A DNA stretch of 64,000 nt from the NCBI RefSeq assembly GCF_040939125.1, contig NZ_CP162495.1:1736001-1800000 (forward strand). The letters are read 5' to 3'. The translations under genes were made by a program, and so were the position numbers. The notes under the pieces are model-generated. The model saw nothing but the letters and a program-made list of their open reading frames with translations, did not search any database and had not been told where the DNA came from. The stretch is from Clostridium sp. BJN0013 (lineage in GTDB: Bacteria; Bacillota; Clostridia; Clostridiales; Clostridiaceae). Position 1 is the first letter of the stretch. Every line of letters begins with the position of its first letter. Positions 17,368 to 26,434 of this stretch are shown here, one piece after another.

Positions 17368-18207
17368 ATGTATAAGCGGATCTCAGATAATGAAAAACTG
17401 AATGCATCGACTAAAAAAATAGATTTTAAAATGTCGAAATTTATTACTATTGAAAAAATTATTACAATAACTACTGTAACTTTATTGTTAATTATCTGGT
17501 ACTTGATAACAAAGTTAAAGATATTACCTGAATCCATTATCCCGTCACCCTATAAAGTTATATTGGGATTTAAAGAAATTATTACAGAAGGATATAAGGG
17601 AAATACTATTTATAAACATTTTAGTGACAGTATGTTTAGGCTTATGTCGGCATTTATATTAGCAATAATAACAGGAATTCCGATAGGACTGGCAAGTGGG
17701 TACAGCAGTAAAATTAGAGCTGTTTTTGAACCCATAGTAAATTTCTTTAGACCACTTCCTCCCCTGGCATATTATGCACTTCTAATAATGTGGCTGGGTA
17801 TAGGAAATTCATCAAAAGTTATGCTGCTTTATCTGGCAGCATTTCCACCCATATATTTGTCATGCGCATCTGGAGTGAAAGGCATTAGAAAAGATTATAT
17901 TAATGGAGCATATACTTTAGGTGCAAGTAAAATTCAGACATTTTTACATGTTATACTTCCAACTTGCTTGCCTTCAATATTTACAGGGCTTAGAACTTCT
18001 ATGGGATTTGCATATACAACATTGGTTGCTGCAGAAATGGTTGCCGCAGTATCTGGCATAGGGTGGATGGTTCTTGATGCCAGTAAATTTTTAAGAAGTG
18101 ACATAATTTTTGTGGGCATTATAATAATGGGCGTGACGGGAATATTACTTGACAAAATAATTAGGTTAATAGAAATAAAATTTGTTCCATGGGAAGGAAA
18201 AGAATAA
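17368..18207 (+). CDS. ssuC: Sulfonate ABC transporter permease (SsuC/TauC family), second copy
   Basis: A 279-residue inner-membrane permease with about six segments. It carries the same FFRPLPPLAYYALLIMWLGIG pattern as the first copy and an EAA loop (GAYTLGASKIQTFLHVILPTCLPSI). It starts four bases after the aminotransferase stop, so it is translationally linked to it. Taurine is the likely cargo by association. It is clearly diverged from the first copy and is not a recent duplicate. Confidence 0.85.
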   Translation: MYKRISDNEKLNASTKKIDFKMSKFITIEKIITITTVTLLLIIWYLITKLKILPESIIPSPYKVILGFKEIITEGYKGNTIYKHFSDSMFRLMSAFILAIITGIPIGLASGYSSKIRAVFEPIVNFFRPLPPLAYYALLIMWLGIGNSSKVMLLYLAAFPPIYLSCASGVKGIRKDYINGAYTLGASKIQTFLHVILPTCLPSIFTGLRTSMGFAYTTLVAAEMVAAVSGIGWMVLDASKFLRSDIIFVGIIIMGVTGILLDKIIRLIEIKFVPWEGKE

Positions 18208-18235
18208 TAATATCTAAAAACGGGAGGAATACTTT

Positions 18236-19288
18236 ATGGAAAAAATTGGAAAATCAATAATAACAACTATCTTGGCAAGTATTCTAGTAGGGAGTTTAGC
18301 AGGATGTGGAAATGGTGCAGATAAAACATCCAGTGGGACAAAAGATGATAAAAAGCCTAGTGTTGTCACTATTGGATACCAGCAAATTCCCAATGACGAG
18401 ATTTTAGCGAAATCAAAGAATTGGTATGAGAAGGAACTGGGAGTTAAGGTCAAATTTGTTCAATTTGATTCAGGGAAAGATGTAAATACCGCAATGACTT
18501 CAAAGAGTTTGGATATTGCACTTTTAGGTTCAACTCCAGCATCTATAGGAATATCTCAGAATCTTCCATATGAAGTATTCTGGATTCATGATGTAATAGG
18601 AAAAAATGAGGCACTTGTTGCAAAAAATAAGGCCAATATTAATTCAATTAAAGATCTGAAAGGTAAAAAGGTTGCAGTTCCTTTTGGCTCTACAACTCAT
18701 TATAGTTTGTTAAGTGAATTGAAGGCAGAAAAAGTATCAGCGAATGATGTGACTGTTCTTGATATGCAGCCTCAAGATATTTATGCTGCATGGCAGCGTG
18801 GAGAAATAGATGCAGCATATGTATGGGAGCCAACGCTAGCAAAGTTAATAGCTCTGGATGGCAAAGAAATAGTTAATAGTGGAACATTGGCTGAAAAAGG
18901 TATTGTTACCGGTGATATTGGTATAGTTAATAAGGAGTTTGCTAAAAAATATCCTAACATAGTGACAAAATATGTAAAACTTCAAATCAAAGCTTATGAT
19001 TATTTTAAAAGTAATGCTGATGATGCGGCTCAGTCTGTAGCAAAGGAGCTTAATATAAGCAAAGAAGATAGTAAGAATCAAATGAATGAATTAATATGGT
19101 TGTCAGCAAAAGAAGAAATATCCGATAAGTATTTAGGGACAAGTTCAAAAAAAGGTGAATTTGCGAAAACTCTTAAAGATACTGCTGACTTTTTAGTTCA
19201 ACAAAAACAGATACAATCTGCTCCAGAATTATCTGAGTTTGAAAAAGCTATTGACCCTGAATTTATAGAGAGTGCATTAAAAAAATAA
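18236..19288 (+). CDS. ssuA: Sulfonate-binding lipoprotein (SsuA/TauA family), second copy
   Basis: A 350-residue lipoprotein with a signal peptide and lipobox LAGC (cysteine near residue 24). The binding domain shows VTIGYQQIPNDEILAKSKNW and LKGKKVAVPFGSTTHYSL, the TauA-like pattern. The gene order here (permease, binding protein, ATPase) differs from the first transporter (permease, ATPase, binding protein), so the two cassettes have separate histories. GGGAGGA precedes the ATG. Confidence 0.87.
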   Translation: MEKIGKSIITTILASILVGSLAGCGNGADKTSSGTKDDKKPSVVTIGYQQIPNDEILAKSKNWYEKELGVKVKFVQFDSGKDVNTAMTSKSLDIALLGSTPASIGISQNLPYEVFWIHDVIGKNEALVAKNKANINSIKDLKGKKVAVPFGSTTHYSLLSELKAEKVSANDVTVLDMQPQDIYAAWQRGEIDAAYVWEPTLAKLIALDGKEIVNSGTLAEKGIVTGDIGIVNKEFAKKYPNIVTKYVKLQIKAYDYFKSNADDAAQSVAKELNISKEDSKNQMNELIWLSAKEEISDKYLGTSSKKGEFAKTLKDTADFLVQQKQIQSAPELSEFEKAIDPEFIESALKK

Positions 19289-19319
19289 GCTGTAATTGAT
19301 AATTTGGAGGTAAAATATC

Positions 19320-20105
19320 GTGAAAATCAAGAAAGATAATTATATTATTTCTCTAGAGAATGTCAGTTTAACTTATAAATCCAGTAATACAGAGGTTAAT
19401 GCTATAGAAGACATAAATGTGCATATAAAAAGTGGAGAATTTATATGCATATTGGGACCATCGGGATGTGGAAAAAGTACCTTACTCAAAATTGTAGCTG
19501 GATTTATAAATCCATCAAAAGGTAAGGCGTTGATAGATGGAAATGAAATAAGGGGAGCAGATCATGATAGAGGAGTTGTTTTTCAACAACCTGCGCTATA
19601 TCCATGGCTTAATGTAGAAAATAATGTTAGGTTTGGCTTGAAAATGAGGAAAATTCCCAGATGGCAAGCTGATGAAAAGACAGATTTTTTTCTTAAAAGA
19701 ATTGGACTGGATGAATTTAGAAAACTTAAGCCTTATGAATTATCAGGTGGCATGAAACAACGTGTAGCTATAGCTCGTGTACTTGCTAACGATCCAAAAG
19801 TATTACTTATGGATGAACCTTTCGGCGCTTTGGACGCATTGACAAGAGAACAGATGCAGAATTTATTAAGACATATATGGAGTGAAAATAAGAAAACTGT
19901 TTTATTTATTACTCATGATATTGATGAAGCTCTATATCTTGGTACAAAAGTTATAGTTATGTCTAAAAGACCAGGAAAAATAATTAAACAATTTAACATT
20001 GGATTTACTAATTACGAAGGGATAGGAAATCTAAGCGATGTAAAATATAGTGATAAATTCAAAAAATTGCATGGGGACATACTTGATTTGATTACAGATA
20101 GATAA
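19320..20105 (+). CDS. ssuB: Sulfonate ABC transporter ATPase (SsuB/TauB family), second copy
   Basis: A 261-residue ABC ATPase with Walker A GPSGCGKST, signature LSGGMKQR, Walker B LLMDEPFGALDALTR and VLFITHDIDEA. The start is GTG with GGAGGT about nine bases upstream. It completes the second transporter and is followed 28 bases later by the radical SAM gene. Confidence 0.9.
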   Translation: MKIKKDNYIISLENVSLTYKSSNTEVNAIEDINVHIKSGEFICILGPSGCGKSTLLKIVAGFINPSKGKALIDGNEIRGADHDRGVVFQQPALYPWLNVENNVRFGLKMRKIPRWQADEKTDFFLKRIGLDEFRKLKPYELSGGMKQRVAIARVLANDPKVLLMDEPFGALDALTREQMQNLLRHIWSENKKTVLFITHDIDEALYLGTKVIVMSKRPGKIIKQFNIGFTNYEGIGNLSDVKYSDKFKKLHGDILDLITDR

Positions 20106-20133
20106 TTTAATACTAGAGAGGTGTAAAATATAA

Positions 20134-21375
20134 ATGCCAGAAAGAAAAAGAGAATTGACATTAAAAGAAGTTATAGAAAAATATAGTGATGTGTCACCCT
20201 TTGCTATAATTAAAGCGGATGTACAGAGAAGAAGTGTGATTTATACTGGTAGGGCAATAAAAGCTGCGGATAAAAATATACATCAGCTCCAATCTAGAGG
20301 AATATTTTTTTCAGTAGGTGAAAAAAAAGATTATTTTCCAGTATCTTTACTTCTTAGAGATGGTACATCTATTATAACTGGTCCTCTTCCATCAGCTAAG
20401 AATCCATATGTTGTGGATTATATTGATGGCAAATGCTATCTTACAGATGGTGGGAAAATAGTAGAGGAAGTTGAATATTGGCCTAAACCTGATTATTATG
20501 AAAAGTTTACAAGCAAGGGGACTCCTATGTGGCATGTAGCAACTTCAAGACCGCAGCGTATAGATATAGATCCATATAGCTATTGCCATTTTTGGGATAC
20601 AGGAAAAGGTTGTAGGTACTGTAATATAGGGTCAAATTTCAATAAGAACAAAATAGAAAATAACAAGCCGGCAAGACTGGAGCCTCAGGATGTGTATGAG
20701 ACCGTAAAGGAAGCATTGAAGGAACCTGGAGCTTTAGAAAGTATTTTTTTAACAGCAGGATCTATATTGAGTGGTGAAGAGGTATTTGATGATGAAGTTA
20801 ATTTATACATAGAAATACTTCAAGCTATAGGAGAAAATTTTAAAACCAAAAAATTTCCCAGTCAGATGATATCTTCAGCATTTAACGAGAAACAATTACA
20901 AAAAATATACGAAAATACAGGTAGTATGTCTTATACTTCAGATATTGAAGTGCTTAATGAAGAAAAGTTTAATTGGATTTGTCCTGGTAAAAGTAAACTA
21001 ATAGGATATAAAGAGTGGAAAAGAAGGATATTTGCTGCGGTGGATATATTCGGAAAAGGAAATGTGGATTCTGGTATTGTAGCAGGTGTTGAGCTTGCTA
21101 GACCCTATGGATTTGAAACTGAAGATGAGGCACTTAAAGTAATATTGGAGGAAGCAGAAAAATTTGTTGAGAATGGAGTGAGTATAGTACAGTGTGTCTG
21201 GACTCCATATCCTGGTTCCGTATTTCAAAATCAGGAAAATCCTTCTTTGGAGTATTATGTAAAATTATCCAGATCACTTGACAATCTCAGGAAAAAGTAT
21301 AATTTGAATATTGATATGGATAATTATAGAAGATGTGGTAACCATCCGGATACCGACTTATCAAGAATTATATAA
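20134..21375 (+). CDS. Radical SAM protein with non-standard C-x8-C-x2-C motif
   Basis: A 413-residue protein. About 140 N-terminal residues have no recognised fold. The likely [4Fe-4S] cysteines follow: C151, C160 and C163 in CHFWDTGKGCRYC, spaced C-x8-C-x2-C instead of C-x3-C-x2-C. The downstream body looks like a radical SAM barrel (ESIFLTAGSILSG, the strand MISSAFNEKQLQKIY, the late VQCVWTPYPGS). No auxiliary ferredoxin domain is visible. It resembles uncharacterised radical SAM groups, and I do not recognise the reaction. Its place between a sulfonate transporter and an FMN-type gene suggests a role in sulfonate or other sulfur chemistry, which is inference. Confidence 0.7.
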   Translation: MPERKRELTLKEVIEKYSDVSPFAIIKADVQRRSVIYTGRAIKAADKNIHQLQSRGIFFSVGEKKDYFPVSLLLRDGTSIITGPLPSAKNPYVVDYIDGKCYLTDGGKIVEEVEYWPKPDYYEKFTSKGTPMWHVATSRPQRIDIDPYSYCHFWDTGKGCRYCNIGSNFNKNKIENNKPARLEPQDVYETVKEALKEPGALESIFLTAGSILSGEEVFDDEVNLYIEILQAIGENFKTKKFPSQMISSAFNEKQLQKIYENTGSMSYTSDIEVLNEEKFNWICPGKSKLIGYKEWKRRIFAAVDIFGKGNVDSGIVAGVELARPYGFETEDEALKVILEEAEKFVENGVSIVQCVWTPYPGSVFQNQENPSLEYYVKLSRSLDNLRKKYNLNIDMDNYRRCGNHPDTDLSRII

Positions 21376-21389
21376 GGGAGGGATTTTAA

Positions 21390-21858
21390 TTGGCGATAAA
21401 ATTGCAGGATAAAATTATAAAACTAATAAATGATAAGGATACAATAAAAGTTTTATCAACAGTAGATAAGAACAATATACCACATACTACCTTTAAAAGC
21501 TTTTTAAAAGTAGATGATTCTGGAAACATAATATATCTAGAATTAATCGAATCGTCGATAACAAACAATAATATGGTGAATAGTATATGGTTTAAGAAAA
21601 AAGTTTCAATAACTATAAAATCTAAAAATAATGAGAGTTATCAGATAAAAGGTGTTCCTGTAAAAGCCAAGATAAGTGGAAAAATATTTAAGAAATATTA
21701 CAAACAAATTTGTTAAAGAAAATATTGAAGATGGAGATTTATCTACAGTATGGGTGATAGAGCCGGAAGAAATAAGAAATGAAACCTATAGTTATAGAAA
21801 GAAGCAGGAAGAGGAAAAACATCCACTTTTAATTCATCTGGATAGATTGGCAAAATAA
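21390..21858 (+). pseudogene. Pyridoxamine-phosphate-oxidase-like (FMN split-barrel) gene, frameshifted
   Basis: Frame 1 (21390-21716, TTG start after AAGGGAGGG) encodes about 108 residues with the split-barrel pattern VLSTVDKNNIPHTTF. It stops at a TAA at 21714-21716. The neighbouring frame (about 21676-21858) continues the family-like C-terminus (EDGDLSTVWVIEPEEI...HPLLIHLDRLAK). Skipping one base near 21705-21712, in the CAAATTTG stretch, joins them into one protein of about 155 residues. This could be a true inactivating insertion, a sequencing error, or a +1 recoding site. It lies 15 bases after the radical SAM gene. Confidence 0.7.
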
Positions 21859-21878
21859 AATTGATGCAATGAAATACA

Positions 21879-21956
21879 GTGAACAAAAAAACCTCACTTT
21901 AATAAAATAGAAATGGTCTTGTCAGCCAAATTTGAAAATCAAAGGAGATTTGCCCT
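21879..21956 (+). mobile_element. Decayed left part of the IS200-type element
   Basis: This stretch aligns closely with 8253-8328, the region just before tnpA in the intact element: GTGAACAAAAAA, CCTCACTTT-ATAAAATAGAA and AAAGGAG-TTTGCCCT are shared. The tnpA gene is absent, and the S-box promoter of the sulfate operon begins 21 bases further on. Confidence 0.75.
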
Positions 21957-21976
21957 GTTTATTTTGCAATTTTATA

Positions 21977-22005
21977 TTGACAAAAAACTTAAAAGGCTGT
22001 ATATT
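21977..22005 (+). promoter_or_regulatory. Promoter of the sulfate-uptake operon
   Basis: TTGACA at 21977-21982, 17-base spacer, TATATT at 22000-22005, upstream of the third S-box. Confidence 0.75.
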
Positions 22006-22047
22006 ATATATAATTTATTTTTTAAAATATGAAATTAAATATAAAAC

Positions 22048-22199
22048 TTCTTATCAAGAGAGACGGAGGGACTGGCCCTATGATGTCCGGCAACCTGAAT
22101 AAATTTTATATTCAATGGTGCCAATTCCAGCAGGTATACCCTGAAAGATGAGAAACAAGAGGATATAACTTCCTGTGTTTTCTCCACAGGAAGTTTTTT
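22048..22199 (+). promoter_or_regulatory. SAM-I (S-box) riboswitch with terminator, upstream of cysP
   Basis: S-box blocks CTTATCAAGAGAG, GGGACTGGCCC, TCCGGCAACC, GGTGCCAATTCC and GATGAGA are all present. The terminator arms are CTTCCTGTG (22169-22177) and CACAGGAAG (22185-22193), followed by six Ts. Downstream, 22203-22433 holds a decayed copy of the GGACT...AGAAAAACCGGAGG block and otherwise AT-rich leader. Confidence 0.95.
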
Positions 22200-22433
22200 A
22201 TTGGACTTGATTAGAAAAACCGGAGGTTAAGTTAACATCAAATTTTAGTCATGAAATAACAAAGGCCCATATACTTTTTACCAAAACAGCAAAAAGTATA
22301 TACTGACAAAATTATTTTGACTTGAAAAAATAACGAGAAAATTGTGAATAAATTATGTATTAAGTTAAAATACTTAGATTCTTATGAGTGTTTTGATAAA
22401 ATAAAACTTTTTTAAACTAAAGGGGGATTTTTT

Positions 22434-23489
22434 GTGAAAAAATTTAAGTTTAGCATTTTAATTTCATTGATTGGTATTTTTATACTGGCATTTTTTACAG
22501 GTTGTGGGAATCAAAACGCTACAAATACTAAGGAATCATCGAAAAGTGAAAAGTCAGTTGAACTTCTGAATGTTTCTTATGATCCTACAAGAGAATTATA
22601 TCAAGAGTACAATAAAGCCTTTATTAAATATTGGAAAGAAAAGACTGGCCAGGATGTTACAATAAAACAATCTCATGGTGGATCAGGTAAACAGGGAAGA
22701 TCAATTATAGAAGGACAGGAAGCAGATGTTGCTACTTTAGCCTTGGCCTACGATATAGATGCAATTCAAGAGGCGGGCCTAATTAATAAAGGATGGCAGA
22801 AGAAGTTTGAAGATAACAGTTCTCCTTATACCTCCACTATAGTATTTCTTGTTAGAAAAGGTAATCCTAAACACATAGAAGACTGGGATGACCTTGTAAA
22901 TGAAGGAATTTCCATAGTAACGCCGAATCCCAAAACATCCGGTGGTGCCAGATGGAACTATCTTGCAGCATGGGGATATGCTTTAAAGCAAAACAATAAT
23001 AATCAAGACAAGGCAAAAGAATTTGTGAAGAAGTTATATGGAAATGTGGCAGTATTGGATTCAGGTGCAAGAGGTGCTACAACTACTTTTGTTGAAAGAG
23101 GAGTTGGGGATGTTCTTATAGCTTGGGAAAATGAAGCTTTCTTATCTGTAAAAGAATTGGGAAAAGATAAGTTTGATATAGTTGTGCCTTCTATGAGCAT
23201 ACTTGCAGAACCACCGGTAGCTGTGGTAGATAAAGTGGTAGATAAAAAAGGTACGAGAAAAGTGGCTGAGGAATATTTAAAATACCTGTATTCAAAAGAA
23301 GGACAGGAAATAGCTGCAAAGAATTACTATCGTCCTAGAGACAAGGAGATTGCCAAGAAATATGAAAATCAATTTCCAAAAATCAATTTATTTACAATAG
23401 ATGATGTATTCGGCGGATGGACAAAAGCTCAGAAAACTCATTTTGAAGATGGGGGAACATTTGATCAGATATATCAGCCTAAACAGTAA
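22434..23489 (+). CDS. cysP: Sulfate-binding lipoprotein (CysP/Sbp)
   Basis: A 351-residue sulfate/thiosulfate-binding protein with a lipoprotein signal ending in the lipobox FTGC (about residue 24). The family signature is clear: [20 protein letters not shown], then [14 protein letters not shown] and [13 protein letters not shown], where backbone and side-chain groups bind the dry oxyanion. The GTG start follows AAAGGGGGA. It is the first gene after the S-box. A stem-loop after the stop may favour higher expression of the binding protein than of the permeases. Confidence 0.93.
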   Translation: MKKFKFSILISLIGIFILAFFTGCGNQNATNTKESSKSEKSVELLNVSYDPTRELYQEYNKAFIKYWKEKTGQDVTIKQSHGGSGKQGRSIIEGQEADVATLALAYDIDAIQEAGLINKGWQKKFEDNSSPYTSTIVFLVRKGNPKHIEDWDDLVNEGISIVTPNPKTSGGARWNYLAAWGYALKQNNNNQDKAKEFVKKLYGNVAVLDSGARGATTTFVERGVGDVLIAWENEAFLSVKELGKDKFDIVVPSMSILAEPPVAVVDKVVDKKGTRKVAEEYLKYLYSKEGQEIAAKNYYRPRDKEIAKKYENQFPKINLFTIDDVFGGWTKAQKTHFEDGGTFDQIYQPKQ

Positions 23490-23505
23490 TACTATATATG
23501 GTAAA

Positions 23506-23539
23506 ATAACTTCTAGGATTTTCAAATCTTAGAAGTTAT
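23506..23539 (+). terminator. Stem-loop between cysP and cysT
   Basis: Arms 23506-23520 and 23525-23539 pair over 15 bases with one G-T mismatch around a 4-base loop. No long U-run follows, so partial attenuation or 3'-end protection of the cysP message is more likely than full termination. Confidence 0.6.
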
Positions 23540-23616
23540 TATATAATGCTAATACTATAGTATCTACATATAATGTATATGTTATAGCGATTTGCAATAC
23601 AGGAAGGAGGCATAAA

Positions 23617-24435
23617 ATGGCTAAAAAGACAAGAGTTATCCCGGGTTTTAATATATCTATGGGAGTGGCTATTTTATATTTGAGTTTAATAGTTTTAATT
23701 CCGCTTAGCACAATATTGATTCAAACATCTAAAATGGGATTTGATGATTTCATAAGAACTGTAACAAATCCAAGGGTAATAGCATCATATAAGATAAGTT
23801 TTGGATGTGCATTTATAGCAGCTGGCATAAATGCTGTTTTTGGATTGATTATTTCCTGGGCACTTGTAAGATATGATTTTCGTTTTAAAAGATTTCTGGA
23901 TGGATGTATAGATTTGCCCTTTGCTCTTCCTACAGCTGTTGCAGGCATTTCACTTACAACACTTTATTCAAAAAATGGATGGATTGGCTCTATATTGGAT
24001 AAATTTGGTATACAGGGATCCTTTTCCACATTTGGAATTACTGTAGCATTGGTATTCATAGGCATACCCTTTGTTGTACGTACAGTGCAGCCAGTTTTAG
24101 AAGATTTAGATGTCAGTATAGAGGAGGCAGCTTCTATTCTAGGCGCATCTAGAATACAAATTTTTTTCAAGGTAATATTTCCGCAACTCATTGCTCCTCT
24201 TTTAACTGGATTTTCACTTGCTTTTGCAAGAGGCATAGGGGAATATGGATCTGTGGTATTCATAGCTGGAAATAAGCCCATGAAAACTGAAATAGCTCCC
24301 CTTTTAATAATGACCAAGCTTGAACAGTTTGATTATTCGGGAGCAACAGCCATAGCTTTGGTTATGCTTGTATTTTCATTTTTTATGTTGTTTATTATAA
24401 ATTTAATTCAATGGAGAGCCAACAAGTATGCATAG
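23617..24435 (+). CDS. cysT: Sulfate ABC transporter permease CysT
   Basis: A 272-residue permease with about six membrane segments. The sulfate permease patterns PFALPTAVAGISLTTLY and the EAA loop VSIEEAASILGASRIQIFFKVIFPQL are visible, followed by FARGIGEYGSVVFIAGN. GGAAGGAGG lies about nine bases before the ATG. It forms the membrane channel with CysW and is driven by CysA. Confidence 0.93.
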   Translation: MAKKTRVIPGFNISMGVAILYLSLIVLIPLSTILIQTSKMGFDDFIRTVTNPRVIASYKISFGCAFIAAGINAVFGLIISWALVRYDFRFKRFLDGCIDLPFALPTAVAGISLTTLYSKNGWIGSILDKFGIQGSFSTFGITVALVFIGIPFVVRTVQPVLEDLDVSIEEAASILGASRIQIFFKVIFPQLIAPLLTGFSLAFARGIGEYGSVVFIAGNKPMKTEIAPLLIMTKLEQFDYSGATAIALVMLVFSFFMLFIINLIQWRANKYA

Positions 24436-24446
24436 GGGTGAGAAAA

Positions 24447-25274
24447 TTGAAAAAGAGATACTATACTAAATCTAGTATAATTAAGTATTTACTCATAGCA
24501 ATAACAATAATATTTTTATTTATAATGCTGGGGATGCCACTGATACTTATATTTATAGAAGCCTTTAAAAAAGGTAAAGATGCATATATGATGGCTATTA
24601 CGGAGGAAAATACTATTTCAGCTGTAAAACTTACTTTAATAGCTTCCAGCCTGGCGGTTATTTTAAATACTGTATTCGGCACAATAATGGCCTTTGTTGC
24701 AACAAAATTTAAATTTCGAGGCAGGAATTTCTTAATTACACTTATTGATCTTCCATTTGCTATTTCGCCGGTTATAGCTGGATTGATATATGTACTGACT
24801 TTTGGAAGAGGTGGTTTATTTTATAATTTTCTATTTCAACATGATATAAAAATAGTTTTTGCACTGCCCGGTATAGTACTGGCTACGATATTTGTAACTT
24901 TTCCTTTTGTGGCTAGGGAAATAATACCTCTGATGATTACTCAGGGAACTGATGAGGAAGAAGCGGCAGCCTCCATGGGGGCAAATTTGTGGACAATATT
25001 CACAAAAATAACACTGCCTAATATAAAATGGGGACTTCTGTATGGAATAGTACTGTGCAGTGCCCGTGCCATAGGTGAATTTGGAGCTGTTTCCGTAGTT
25101 TCCGGACATATAAGAGGAGAAACTAACACTTTGCCACTGCATGTAGAAATATTATATAATGAATATCAATTTTCTGCATCTTTTGCAGTATCATCAATTT
25201 TAGTATTTATAGCTATTGTAATTTTAATTTTAAGGAATATTATTGAGTGGAAAGTGAAAAAAGAGGTGAAATAA
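24447..25274 (+). CDS. cysW: Sulfate ABC transporter permease CysW
   Basis: About 275 residues with about six membrane segments. It shows DLPFAISPVIAGLIYVLTFG, the EAA loop DEEEAAASMGANLWTIFTKITLPNIKWG, and ARAIGEFGAVSVVSGHIRG. The TTG at 24447, with AGGGGTG six bases upstream, is preferred to the ATG at 24411, which would overlap cysT by 25 bases and lacks a ribosome site. It partners CysT. Confidence 0.92.
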   Translation: MKKRYYTKSSIIKYLLIAITIIFLFIMLGMPLILIFIEAFKKGKDAYMMAITEENTISAVKLTLIASSLAVILNTVFGTIMAFVATKFKFRGRNFLITLIDLPFAISPVIAGLIYVLTFGRGGLFYNFLFQHDIKIVFALPGIVLATIFVTFPFVAREIIPLMITQGTDEEEAAASMGANLWTIFTKITLPNIKWGLLYGIVLCSARAIGEFGAVSVVSGHIRGETNTLPLHVEILYNEYQFSASFAVSSILVFIAIVILILRNIIEWKVKKEVK

Positions 25275-25275
25275 T

Positions 25276-26337
25276 ATGTATGTTGAAGTCAGGAACCTTA
25301 ATAAAAAATTTGGAAGTTATAAAGCGTCGAAGAATATATCCTTTGGGATAGAACGAGGAAAGTTGATAGGACTGCTTGGGCCAAGTGGAAGCGGAAAAAC
25401 TACAATACTTCGTATAATCGCAGGGCTTGAGACTGCTGATAGTGGAGAAATTTATATCGATGGAAAGTTAGTTAATGATATATCCCCAGGAAAAAGGGGA
25501 ATAGGGTTTGTTTTTCAAAATTATGCTCTTTTTAAAAATATGACGGTATATCAGAATATAGCATTTGGACTTTCTATTAAGAAGGAAGATAAGAAATATA
25601 TAAAACAAAGAGTTACAGAATTAATAGAACTTATTGGACTTAAAGGTTTGGAAAAAAGATATCCAAGTCAGTTGTCAGGAGGCCAGAAACAAAGAGTTGC
25701 TTTTGCAAGGGCCATTGCTCCAAAACCGCAGCTGCTCCTTCTTGATGAACCTTTTGCTGCTATTGATGCAAAAGTAAGAAAAGAACTTAGAACCTGGCTC
25801 AAACAGATGATACACAAATTAGGAATAACAAGTATATTTGTAACCCATGATCAAGAAGAAGCGGTGGAAGTGGCAGATGAAATTATAATAACTAATTTGG
25901 GAAGTATTGAGCAAATAAGCAGTGCGGTTGAAATATATAAAAATCCCAAAACTGCTTTTGTAGCAACATTTGTTGGTGAATCAACTATTATTAAGGATTT
26001 TAGTGAATTTAAAGCATTTAAGCGACTTCCATCGGGAGCAAAAGCTATTATAAGACCTGAATTTGTTGAAATTGGAAGAAAGGGGGAAATACAATCTGAG
26101 CTTGCCTGTGACAAAGGTACTATTACAGATATTTCTTTTGCAGGTTCCAATTGGGTAGTAACTGTTAAAATAGGAAATACTGAAATTTCAGGAGTTTATT
26201 CGTTGGAAAAGGACAATCTCAATTTAGGCGAAGAAGTAATTGTTCTTGTGCACAGATTATATTTATTTAATGATGATAATAAAGTAGAAATTATTGAAAA
26301 CAATTTGAAATCTGATACTACATCTGCATATATATAA
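25276..26337 (+). CDS. cysA: Sulfate ABC transporter ATPase CysA
   Basis: A 353-residue ATPase with Walker A GPSGSGKT (about 35-42), signature LSGGQKQR, Walker B LLLLDEPFAAID and VTHDQEEAVEVADE. The C-terminal 110 residues form the TOBE-type regulatory domain typical of CysA/PotA. It starts one base after the cysW stop. It powers sulfate and possibly thiosulfate import. Confidence 0.93.
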   Translation: MYVEVRNLNKKFGSYKASKNISFGIERGKLIGLLGPSGSGKTTILRIIAGLETADSGEIYIDGKLVNDISPGKRGIGFVFQNYALFKNMTVYQNIAFGLSIKKEDKKYIKQRVTELIELIGLKGLEKRYPSQLSGGQKQRVAFARAIAPKPQLLLLDEPFAAIDAKVRKELRTWLKQMIHKLGITSIFVTHDQEEAVEVADEIIITNLGSIEQISSAVEIYKNPKTAFVATFVGESTIIKDFSEFKAFKRLPSGAKAIIRPEFVEIGRKGEIQSELACDKGTITDISFAGSNWVVTVKIGNTEISGVYSLEKDNLNLGEEVIVLVHRLYLFNDDNKVEIIENNLKSDTTSAYI

Positions 26338-26434
26338 AATATTTTTTTGCAAAGCAGGGGTATGAGTAAATAAACTATAAAGATAACTTAATTCATCAAT
26401 GGTGAAAAGTTTGAGAATAATGGAGGGATTTTTA

